This document shows, piece after piece, positions 16,828 to 24,014 of a stretch of 64,000 bases of DNA. The notes below the pieces were generated by a model. It saw nothing but the letters and a program-made list of their open reading frames with translations. It searched no databases and was not told where the DNA came from. Each line of letters starts with the position of its first letter. The first letter of the stretch is position 1. The position numbers and the translations under genes were made by a program. Source of the DNA: an uncultured Lachnospiraceae bacterium (GTDB lineage: Bacteria; Bacillota; Clostridia; Lachnospirales; Lachnospiraceae); assembly GCA_934317005.1 (NCBI GenBank), contig CAKREB010000006.1:1-64000 (forward strand), given 5' to 3'.

Positions 16828-17253
16828 ATGAAGATAACGACAAGAGGACGTTATGCACTGAATTTAATGTTGGATTTGGTCACACAAAGCAATGGAACCC
16901 CGGTAAAGCTTAGGGATATTGCAGAGCGACAAAAGATATCTGATAAATATTTGGAGCAGATTGTTTCCAGTCTGAATAAGGCCGGTTTGATTAAAAGTGT
17001 GCGGGGAGCGCAAGGTGGGTATCTACTCGTTCGGAAACCGGAAGAGTATACGGTAGGAGAAGTGTTACGTGTCACAGAAGGAGACATGGCTCCGGTTCCT
17101 TGCTTGGAATATGAAGCAAATGAATGTGATAAGCAGGAAAATTGTGTGACGATTATTTTGTACAAAAAGATTAATGATGCAATCAACAGCGTGATAGATA
17201 CAGTAACATTAGCAGATATGTATGCATGGCAGAAGGAAAGAAAGGGAGGCTGA
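16828..17253 (+). CDS. Rrf2-family transcriptional regulator with Fe-S-type cysteines
   Basis: Winged-helix regulator of 141 aa in the IscR/CymR/RirA family. The N-terminal helix-turn-helix is typical (MKITTRGRYALN; SVRGAQGGYLL). Three cysteines, C92, C100 and C106, form a C-X7-C-X5-C array, the spacing of [Fe-S] sensing Rrf2 proteins; CymR proteins that sense cysteine synthase lack it. Possible targets in this window are the nifS operon or the sulfate cluster beginning 2.8 kb downstream. It is followed after 3 bp by the LacI/GGDEF gene, so the two are co-transcribed. ATG 16828 follows AAAGGGG. Confidence 0.9.
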   Translation: MKITTRGRYALNLMLDLVTQSNGTPVKLRDIAERQKISDKYLEQIVSSLNKAGLIKSVRGAQGGYLLVRKPEEYTVGEVLRVTEGDMAPVPCLEYEANECDKQENCVTIILYKKINDAINSVIDTVTLADMYAWQKERKGG

Positions 17254-17256
17254 TGG

Positions 17257-19164
17257 ATGAAGAAGAAAGCAATTGGTGTATGTGGAAGTCGTCTTTTTAA
17301 TCAAATTCCAATGTCGTTTATTAACACATTGCGTGAAGCAGCAGCTCCGCAGGGATATCATATCGTTGCCTTTTCCGGAACAATTGATATGGAAATGATG
17401 AGTGGAGAAGAACAACTTTTTGAACTGACGCAATATGTAGATTGCAGCGCATTGATTATTTTAACCGAGACCTTGTGCGAAAACATATCATTGGCACAAC
17501 GTATTGTTGAAATTGGTAAGAATAAAAAGATACCGGTTTTTTCTGTTGACGGGGTAGTAGAAGGATGCTTTAATCTTACGATGGGATATCACGATGGATT
17601 TGAGCAGGTGGTACGTCATATCATACAGGATCATCATTGTACAAAGGTGAACATGATTGCTGGGTTTGAAAACCATGTGCTTTCTCAGGAACGTATAGAA
17701 GCATACAAAAAGGTTTTGCGAGAAAATGGATTGCCTTTTGAAAAAGACCGTCTGGCATATGGAGACTTTTGGGACAGACCAACTAGAAAATATATGGAAG
17801 AATTTTTGGATAGTGGAAAAGAGATGCCAGAGGCATTTATCTGTGCCAACGATGCGATGGCGGTTACGGTATGTTCCGTGCTGAATGCAAGGGGATATGA
17901 AGTGCCGGAAGACGTGATTGTGACTGGATTTGATGGAACGCAGGATGCAAAATATCATTTTCCGGTATTGACAACATGTGAACCGGATTATCGAGAGGCC
18001 GTTCTGTTTATTTTACAAAAAATGCAGGAAATAGGGGAAGAGGGGGACATTTGCCCTTGCAATCATGAGATTGTATTTCGATTAGCCAAAAAACAGTCTT
18101 GTGGCTGTGAACCGAAGGAATTACATGATGTTAATAAAATAGTATCTTCGCTTGCATATGATTTGGGAGATTGTGGCTGGCACAATTTGACAATGAATAA
18201 TATGGTTACTTCTTTGCTGGATAAAACGGAAATAAAAGAAGTGATAGAAAAATTACCGGAATTTGTGAAAATGTGGAGTGATAATTTTCGTTTTGCCTGT
18301 CTTCGCTCGGATCTTGTAAAAACGGGAAAGCGTTCTCTTGGCAATACCGAGATGGAAACTGTTTTGTGGTGTAATCAGGGACAGTTTCAAGACCCGGGAG
18401 AAAAGTTTCCGATTTCTGCATTTGTACCACATTTGGATGAGATGTTTGAAAAAAATCAGCATATGGATACACTGGTTGTTCGATTGCTCAATTCCGGTAA
18501 GAGGGTTTATGGCTATACCGTGGAGGGATTTGAAAAGTTAAATGATCGACGATTACAGCGAAGCAATGAGTTTGCTATGTTTTTGACGGTTTGTATTGAT
18601 ACGGTTTTACATAATCATAAGATGGCAGAATTGAATGAAAATTTATCGGAAGCGTATCAAAAAATATCAACGCTTTATATTTTAGATCCTTTGACGAAGC
18701 TTTATAATCGCAGAGGTTTTTTTCAGAAGCTGCAGGAAGAAACAACCGATGAACAGAATATGGGAAAATATCTGTATGTGATTTCGTTTGATATGGATGG
18801 GTTAAAAAAGATTAATGACACCTATGGTCATGCGGAAGGTGATTTTGCCATCCAGACATTGGCGAAGGCAATTCGTAAGACATTAGGGGAAGAGGCGATT
18901 TGCGCCAGATTTGGTGGGGATGAATTTACTGGAGCTGTTTTGACAGAACGGTCAGACTGCTACTGTGATATTAACCTTGCAGATGTTCTCGCAAAAAATA
19001 TTGCTTTTTTGGATGGTGTTTTGGAAAAACCATATCCAATAGGGGCGAGTGTGGGGATGGTTTATGATAGAGTAGAGAAAAATATGGATACCGAGGCAAT
19101 GCTTCTGGCGGCAGATCGTCTGATGTATGCAGATAAAGTAGCGAAAGGCAAGGAAAGGCGCTAG
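17257..19164 (+). CDS. Diguanylate cyclase with LacI-type sugar-sensor domain, no HTH
   Basis: The 635-aa protein starts directly with a LacI/GalR-type periplasmic-binding fold (residues ~4-285: signs are ICANDAMAVTV and VPEDVIVTGFDG), but the usual N-terminal DNA-binding HTH is missing. A ~170-residue linker domain follows, then a GGDEF domain (DPLTKLYNRRGF; ISFDMDGLKKIND; GGDEF at 553-557). The active-site motif is intact, and no RxxD inhibitory site is evident before it. There is no signal peptide or membrane helix, so it should be a cytoplasmic, ligand-controlled c-di-GMP synthase. It is translationally close to the Rrf2 gene (3-bp gap). Ligand unknown. Confidence 0.88.
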   Translation: MKKKAIGVCGSRLFNQIPMSFINTLREAAAPQGYHIVAFSGTIDMEMMSGEEQLFELTQYVDCSALIILTETLCENISLAQRIVEIGKNKKIPVFSVDGVVEGCFNLTMGYHDGFEQVVRHIIQDHHCTKVNMIAGFENHVLSQERIEAYKKVLRENGLPFEKDRLAYGDFWDRPTRKYMEEFLDSGKEMPEAFICANDAMAVTVCSVLNARGYEVPEDVIVTGFDGTQDAKYHFPVLTTCEPDYREAVLFILQKMQEIGEEGDICPCNHEIVFRLAKKQSCGCEPKELHDVNKIVSSLAYDLGDCGWHNLTMNNMVTSLLDKTEIKEVIEKLPEFVKMWSDNFRFACLRSDLVKTGKRSLGNTEMETVLWCNQGQFQDPGEKFPISAFVPHLDEMFEKNQHMDTLVVRLLNSGKRVYGYTVEGFEKLNDRRLQRSNEFAMFLTVCIDTVLHNHKMAELNENLSEAYQKISTLYILDPLTKLYNRRGFFQKLQEETTDEQNMGKYLYVISFDMDGLKKINDTYGHAEGDFAIQTLAKAIRKTLGEEAICARFGGDEFTGAVLTERSDCYCDINLADVLAKNIAFLDGVLEKPYPIGASVGMVYDRVEKNMDTEAMLLAADRLMYADKVAKGKERR

Positions 19165-19181
19165 CGTAAAGGAGAAAACAG

Positions 19182-19685
19182 ATGGAATTATGGGATATTT
19201 ATGATAAAGAGAAAAAACGTACCGGAAAAACAATGAAGCGCAATGACTGGCACATGAAACAGGGGGAGTATCATCTTTCCGTGCTGGGTGTGATCTCAAG
19301 ATCCGACGGAAAGTTTTTGATCACGAAGCGTGCAGAAGATAAGGCTTGGGCACCAGGATGGTGGGAAGTGTCCGGTGGCGCAGCAGTGGCAGGTGAAACT
19401 TCGGAAGATGCCATCCAACGTGAGATTCGTGAAGAAACGGGATTGGATGTATCGGATGCACAGGGCGGTCTTTTGTTTACGTATCGTCGCGACAATCCAG
19501 ACGAGGGGGATAATTATTTTGTGGATGTGTATCGCTTTTATAAGGAGTTTGCGGAAGAGGACATTGCATTGCAGCAGGAAGAGACGACAAACTTCATGAT
19601 TGCGGATCTGGATCAGATTAAGGCATTTGCAGAGCAGGGTATTTTTCTTCATTATCATAGTATTGAGAAAGCCTTTACTTTATAG
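19182..19685 (+). CDS. Nudix hydrolase
   Basis: A 167-aa Nudix protein. The Nudix box runs from GGAAVAGE to REIREETGL and keeps every key Glu/Arg. The N-terminal MELWDIYDKEKKRTG and the segment after it resemble the IDI-like / YfcD group of Nudix enzymes, which act on unknown pyrophosphates. It begins 17 bp after the diguanylate cyclase with AAAGGAG as its site and is followed by a strong terminator, so it is probably the last gene of the Rrf2 unit. Substrate cannot be inferred. Confidence 0.88.
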   Translation: MELWDIYDKEKKRTGKTMKRNDWHMKQGEYHLSVLGVISRSDGKFLITKRAEDKAWAPGWWEVSGGAAVAGETSEDAIQREIREETGLDVSDAQGGLLFTYRRDNPDEGDNYFVDVYRFYKEFAEEDIALQQEETTNFMIADLDQIKAFAEQGIFLHYHSIEKAFTL

Positions 19686-19701
19686 AATTCAGGGATTAAA
19701 A

Positions 19702-19766
19702 AGGGATTACGTATCGTTTTGTCATTTTACATAAATGGACGAAATGGATACGTAATCTCTTTTTTG
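19702..19766 (+). terminator. Long terminator after the Nudix gene
   Basis: A stem of more than 20 pairs (GGATTACGTATC... with ...GATACGTAATCTC) ends in TTTTTT at 19760-19765. Confidence 0.85.
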
Positions 19767-19778
19767 TGGAATAGGAAA
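19760..19778 (+). repeat. Terminator-linked 19-bp repeat, copy 1
   Basis: TTTTTTGTGGAATAGGAAA begins with the T tract of the preceding terminator. The identical 19 bases occur at 37155-37173 after the L20-leader terminator, and an ATAGGAAAGTTCG variant follows the valS T-box terminator. Confidence 0.6.
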
Positions 19779-19804
19779 TTGCTCGTATCATAGTGGTGCG
19801 CCAA

Positions 19805-19827
19805 CAAGAATTTCGAAGAAATTCTTG
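19805..19827. repeat. Perfect 10-bp inverted repeat
   Basis: CAAGAATTTC (19805-19814) and GAAATTCTTG (19818-19827) are separated by GAA. No T tract follows, so it is not itself a terminator; it lies 3 bp before one. Confidence 0.6.
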
Positions 19828-19830
19828 CAG

Positions 19831-19858
19831 AGAGAATGCGCTGGCATTCTCTTTTTTT
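19831..19858 (+). terminator. Second terminator before the sulfate cluster
   Basis: AGAGAATGC (19831-19839), loop GCTG, GCATTCTCT (19844-19852), then seven T. It insulates the sulfur genes from the upstream unit. Confidence 0.8.
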
Positions 19859-19885
19859 GCATTATAGGATGTTTGTGTCAAAAGG

Positions 19886-19920
19886 TATTTTGCCCCAGCT
19901 AATGCCACGGATTGCATCAT
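19886..19920. repeat. Intergenic repeat copy shared with the aroC upstream region
   Basis: These 35 bases match 63695-63729 at 29 positions. In one frame both encode ILxQLMPxIAS, with several differences falling at silent third positions. Too short and isolated to call a gene. Confidence 0.5.
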
Positions 19921-19951
19921 GTTATTGGCTGATTACGTTTTCATTTTTGAC

Positions 19952-19972
19952 GTTATAGGAAAAAACTATAAC
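19952..19972. promoter_or_regulatory. Inverted repeat GTTATAG-N7-CTATAAC upstream of cysK
   Basis: Arms at 19952-19958 and 19966-19972; a third GTTATA follows at 19975. It lies about 20 bp upstream of the candidate cysK -35 box and could be a regulator site. A related repeat occurs at 10772-10797. Confidence 0.4.
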
Positions 19973-19992
19973 ATGTTATAACTAATTTATAC

Positions 19993-20021
19993 TTCCAATA
20001 AACCTACTAACATGGTATATT
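19993..20021 (+). promoter_or_regulatory. Candidate promoter of the sulfate-assimilation cluster
   Basis: TTCCAA (19993-19998), 17-bp spacer, TATATT (20016-20021). The -35 box is poor, as expected for a regulated promoter. Confidence 0.4.
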
Positions 20022-20086
20022 TATAGACAAATAAAGAACACAGTTCGTAACACGTTGGAAAATACATGGAAAACGAGGGAAAGAAA

Positions 20087-21019
20087 ATGGCAAAGATTGC
20101 AAAACAGCTCACAGAGTTAATTGGAAATACACCGCTGTTGGAGCTTTCCAATTATGAAAAGGAATTAGGATTACAGGCAAAGGTGGTTGCAAAGTTAGAA
20201 TATTTCAATCCACTGGGCAGTGTAAAGGATCGTGTAGCGAATGCGATGATCGAACAGGGAATCAAAGACGGAATCATTAAAAGTGATACCGTGATCATTG
20301 AACCGACCAGTGGAAATACGGGTGTTGGTCTTGCATTTGTCTGTGCAGCAAAAGGTTTGCATCTGATTTTAACGATGCCGGATACCATGAGTATAGAAAG
20401 ACGCAAGATTGTGACGGCACTTGGTGCTGAGATTGTTCTGACAAAGGGACGTGAAGGTATGAAGGGAGCCATTGCAAAGGCGCAGGAATTAAAAGAAGAG
20501 TATGGCAACGCATTTATTCCACAACAGTTTGAGAATGAAGCGAATCCAAAGGTTCACCAAAGAACGACAGCACAGGAAATCTGGAACGACACCGACGGAA
20601 AGGTTGATATATTTGTATCAGCTGTTGGAACAGGTGGAACAGTTACCGGAACAGGAACCGGATTAAAGGAACACAATCCGGATGTAAAGCTTGTTGCCGT
20701 GGAACCTGCAGGCTCACCGGTTCTTTCCGGAGGAAAGCCCGGCCCACACAAAATCCAGGGAATTGGAGCAGGATTTATTCCAAAGGTTGTTAATCTTGAT
20801 ATCATAGATGAAATCATTCCGGTAGGAAATGATGAGGCGTTTGAAACTTCCCGCAAGCTTGCAAAGACGGATGGTGTGTTAGTTGGTATTTCATCGGGAG
20901 CTGCACTTTATGCAGCGACAGAGCTTGCAAAAAGACCGGAAAATGCAGGTAAGACGATTGTGGTTTTGCTTCCGGATACCGGAGAAAGATACTTATCGAC
21001 ATCACTTTTTACCGTGTAG
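20087..21019 (+). CDS. cysK: Cysteine synthase A (O-acetylserine sulfhydrylase)
   Basis: Joins sulfide to O-acetylserine to give cysteine, a PLP enzyme. The N-terminal TELIGNTPLLEL, the PLP lysine in NPLGSVKDR, the EPTSGNTG loop and GTGGTVTGTG phosphate loop are all present. The C-terminus differs from the free DxGERYLST end only by a short tail. I choose ATG 20087 (310 aa), 8 nt after GAGGG; ATG 20066 would add seven residues with no good site. It leads the sulfur cluster and provides the cysteine branch alongside MetY. Confidence 0.96.
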   Translation: MAKIAKQLTELIGNTPLLELSNYEKELGLQAKVVAKLEYFNPLGSVKDRVANAMIEQGIKDGIIKSDTVIIEPTSGNTGVGLAFVCAAKGLHLILTMPDTMSIERRKIVTALGAEIVLTKGREGMKGAIAKAQELKEEYGNAFIPQQFENEANPKVHQRTTAQEIWNDTDGKVDIFVSAVGTGGTVTGTGTGLKEHNPDVKLVAVEPAGSPVLSGGKPGPHKIQGIGAGFIPKVVNLDIIDEIIPVGNDEAFETSRKLAKTDGVLVGISSGAALYAATELAKRPENAGKTIVVLLPDTGERYLSTSLFTV

Positions 21020-21090
21020 TATGAAACGAAAGAAAATAATTTTCTGTGTTCTTGTGATGGTGCAGAAAAGAAAGGCATTGGTTCATAACA

Positions 21091-22791
21091 ATGAAGATTG
21101 AAACAAAAAAAATAATTCATACAGATGTGTTGATCATTGGTGGTGGAACGGCAGGCTGCTATGCAGCTTTGACGATCCGGGAGCATTCCGATTATTCTGT
21201 TGTAATAGCAGAAAAAGCTAATATTAAAAGAAGCGGATGCCTGGCAGCCGGCGTCAATGCGATTAATGCGTATATTGTAGAGGGGCGTAAGCCGGAAGAT
21301 TATGTGGATTACGCAAAGAAGGATGCAGACGAGATTGTAAGAGAAGATCTGCTACTTACCATGTCAGAAGGACTGAATCGTGTAACCGCTAAGATGGAGC
21401 AGCTTGGACTGGTGATCTTAAAGGATGAGAACGGAAAGTATGTTGCCCGTGGAAACCGGAATATCAAAATCAACGGTGAAAACATGAAACCGCTTCTGGC
21501 AGATGCAGTCAATGCATTGGAAAATGTAACGGTTTTAAACCGCATCAACATTACGGATTATATTGTAGAAGACAATGAGATCAAAGGTGCGTTTGGCTTT
21601 TCTATCGAAGATGGCACAGCATATGAGATCCGTGCGAAAAAGGTTCTCTGTGCAACAGGCGGTGCGGCTGGTTTATACCGACCAAACAATCCGGGATTTT
21701 CCAGACATAAGATGTGGTATCCGCCATTTAACACGGGTGCCGGATTTGCTATGGGGATTCAGAGTGGAGCCGAGATGACAACCTTTGAGATGCGTTTTAT
21801 CGCACTTCGCTGTAAAGATACCATCGCACCGACAGGAACGATCGCGCAGGGCGTTGGAGCGAAGCAGATTAATTCACTCGGTGAAGTATATGAAGACAAA
21901 TACGGTATCACGACTTCGCAGCGTGTCTATGGTACGGTAAAGGAAAACTTAGAGGGCAGAGGCCCATGTTATCTGAGAACCGAAGGGATTGATCAGGCGC
22001 AGGATGAGTCCTTAAAGAAGGCATATTTGAATATGGCACCGAGCCAGACCTTAAAGTGGTTAGAGTCGGGTGTTGATCCAAGTAAACAGAATGTTGAGAT
22101 CGAAGGAACAGAACCTTATATCGTAGGTGGTCATACCGCAAGCGGTTACTGGGTAGATACGAATCGTGAGACAACAATCCATGGCTTGTATGCCGCCGGA
22201 GACGTAGCCGGTGGATGTCCACAAAAATATGTGACAGGTGCTATGGTAGAGGGAGAGATTGCGGCATTACATATCGTAAAGACGCTGAATCAGTCAGAAG
22301 AAGCGCAGGACTGGTCAGAAGAAAAGGAACAGAAGCTTTTCGATGAAAAAGTAAAAGAATATGATCATTATCTGGAAGGAACCAATGGCATGTTTACGGC
22401 TGAGGCACTGGAAGAAGCCATGCAGAAGGTAATGGACAATTATGCCGGTGGTATTTCGACACATTATCAGTTCAATGAAAAGCAGTTAAAGCTTGCAAAG
22501 GCAAAGATCACACAACTGCAAAAGCTTGCAGAAGATATTGCAGCGAAGGATATGCATGAGCTGATGTTTGTCTATGAATTGAAAGAAAGATTAGTGGTCT
22601 GTCAGACATTGATCGAACATCTTGCGACAAGAAAAGAGACAAGGTGGCACAGCTTTGCGGAAAATCTGGATTATCCGGAAAAAAGCAATGACTGGTTAAA
22701 ATATGTAAATTCCGTTCAGGAAGATGGACAGATTAAGATTATCTTCCGTGATCTGGTGAAAAGAGGTGAAACTTATGAGCATAGTCATTGA
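21091..22791 (+). CDS. aprA: Adenylylsulfate reductase subunit alpha
   Basis: Flavin subunit that reduces APS to sulfite and AMP with electrons from the Fe-S beta subunit. The FAD-binding VLIIGGGTAGCYAAL is at the N-terminus and a second flavin motif (TIHGLYAAGDVAGG) lies near residue 365. The protein is 566 aa, shorter than the ~620-660 aa of dissimilatory sulfate reducers. The context (CysDN, MetY, small sulfite reductase, and no qmo or dsr genes) points to an assimilatory role. The next gene overlaps its end by 17 nt, implying tight coupling of AprA and AprB production. Confidence 0.93.
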   Translation: MKIETKKIIHTDVLIIGGGTAGCYAALTIREHSDYSVVIAEKANIKRSGCLAAGVNAINAYIVEGRKPEDYVDYAKKDADEIVREDLLLTMSEGLNRVTAKMEQLGLVILKDENGKYVARGNRNIKINGENMKPLLADAVNALENVTVLNRINITDYIVEDNEIKGAFGFSIEDGTAYEIRAKKVLCATGGAAGLYRPNNPGFSRHKMWYPPFNTGAGFAMGIQSGAEMTTFEMRFIALRCKDTIAPTGTIAQGVGAKQINSLGEVYEDKYGITTSQRVYGTVKENLEGRGPCYLRTEGIDQAQDESLKKAYLNMAPSQTLKWLESGVDPSKQNVEIEGTEPYIVGGHTASGYWVDTNRETTIHGLYAAGDVAGGCPQKYVTGAMVEGEIAALHIVKTLNQSEEAQDWSEEKEQKLFDEKVKEYDHYLEGTNGMFTAEALEEAMQKVMDNYAGGISTHYQFNEKQLKLAKAKITQLQKLAEDIAAKDMHELMFVYELKERLVVCQTLIEHLATRKETRWHSFAENLDYPEKSNDWLKYVNSVQEDGQIKIIFRDLVKRGETYEHSH

Positions 22792-23089
22792 TTCCGTAAA
22801 ATGTAAAGGATGCGGAAAATGTGCAGTCGTCTGTCCGGGAAGCCTGTTAAAGCAGAAGGATGACGGAAAAGTGTTCATGAAGTATCCGAAAGACTGCTGG
22901 GGTTGTTCTTCCTGCATCAAAGAATGCAGCTTTGGTGCGATCGCCTTGTATCTGGGAGCAGATATCGGTGGTATGGGCAGCAGAATGACAGTGAAAAGGG
23001 AAGGTCATCTTTTGAAATGGAATATTGAGAAGACAGATGGCGAGAGCAAACAGATCATTATTGATAAAACAGAATCAAATAAATATTAA
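22775..23089 (+). CDS. aprB: Adenylylsulfate reductase subunit beta (2x[4Fe-4S])
   Basis: Electron-transfer partner of AprA. The 104-aa protein holds two [4Fe-4S] motifs, CKGCGKCAVVCPG near residue 10 and CWGCSSCIKEC near residue 45. It is clearly shorter than dissimilatory AprB (about 150 aa): the C-terminal tail that wraps AprA is largely missing. ATG 22775 lies inside the end of aprA after AGAGGTG. The electron donor is unknown; ferredoxin is likely. Confidence 0.9.
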   Translation: MSIVIDSVKCKGCGKCAVVCPGSLLKQKDDGKVFMKYPKDCWGCSSCIKECSFGAIALYLGADIGGMGSRMTVKREGHLLKWNIEKTDGESKQIIIDKTESNKY

Positions 23090-23113
23090 ATAGGATGAAA
23101 TGGAGGGAAAAAG

Positions 23114-24013
23114 ATGAGTGAATTATCACATCTTGATGAGTTAGAAGCAGAAGCAATTTATATTATCCGCGAGGTGGCGGCAGAATGTGAAAAGCCGGTT
23201 ATGTTATATTCGATCGGAAAGGATAGCTCGGTCATGCTTCATTTGGCAATGAAAGCGTTCTATCCGGAAAAACCACCATTTCCATTCTTGCATGTTAATA
23301 CAACATGGAAGTTTAAAGAAATGATTCAGTTCCGTGATGAAACAGCAAAGAAGTTAGGAATTGAGATGATCGAGTATATTAATCAGGATGGTGTGAAAAA
23401 GGGAATCAATCCTTTTGATCATGGTGCAGCATATACCGACATCATGAAGACACAGGCGTTAAAGCAGGCGCTTGATAAATATGGATTTACCGCAGCATTT
23501 GGCGGTGGACGTCGTGATGAAGAGAAGTCCAGAGCGAAAGAAAGAATCTTTTCCTTTAGAAATGAACATCATGCATGGGATCCGAAGAACCAAAGACCGG
23601 AGATGTGGAAGTTGTATAACTCCAAGATCAAGAAGGGCGAGGAAGTCAGAGTGTTCCCACTTTCTAACTGGACAGAGACGGATATTTGGGAATATATCAA
23701 GAGAGAGAATATTGAAATCCCATCCCTTTATTTTGCAAAAGTAAGACCGGTTGTATATCGCGATGGTAACATTATCATGGTAGATGACGATCGTATGAAG
23801 TTAAGAGAAGGCGAGAAGATTGAGTATAAGAGTGTACGTTTCAGAACATTAGGATGTTATCCTCTTACCGGTGGATGTGAATCAACAGCCAGCACACTGG
23901 ATGAGATCATTGACGAAACACTGAGTGCAGTTTCTTCCGAGCGAACAACCCGTGTCATTGACAACGAGGCAGCAGGAAGCATGGAAAGAAGAAAAAGGGA
24001 GGGTTATTTCTAA
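23114..24013 (+). CDS. cysD: Sulfate adenylyltransferase subunit 2
   Basis: Catalytic subunit that adenylates sulfate to APS, working with CysN. The PP-loop YSIGKDSSVMLHLA is at residues ~31-44, followed by HVNTTWKF, GGGRRDEEKSRAKER and the C-terminal GCYPLTGGCES. The 299-aa length is standard. ATG 23114 follows TGGAGGGAAAAAG. The stop is one base before the cysN start, the usual paired arrangement. Confidence 0.96.
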   Translation: MSELSHLDELEAEAIYIIREVAAECEKPVMLYSIGKDSSVMLHLAMKAFYPEKPPFPFLHVNTTWKFKEMIQFRDETAKKLGIEMIEYINQDGVKKGINPFDHGAAYTDIMKTQALKQALDKYGFTAAFGGGRRDEEKSRAKERIFSFRNEHHAWDPKNQRPEMWKLYNSKIKKGEEVRVFPLSNWTETDIWEYIKRENIEIPSLYFAKVRPVVYRDGNIIMVDDDRMKLREGEKIEYKSVRFRTLGCYPLTGGCESTASTLDEIIDETLSAVSSERTTRVIDNEAAGSMERRKREGYF

Positions 24014-24014
24014 A

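Noticed and set aside
21020..21090. Hidden gene between cysK and aprA
   Set aside because: The frame crossing here on the + strand (20883-21101) is a cysK shadow without a ribosome site.
23925..24014. 30-residue N-terminal extension of CysN overlapping cysD
   Set aside because: CysN proteins begin near MSGLLKFITCGS; the upstream part is cysD coding sequence in another frame.
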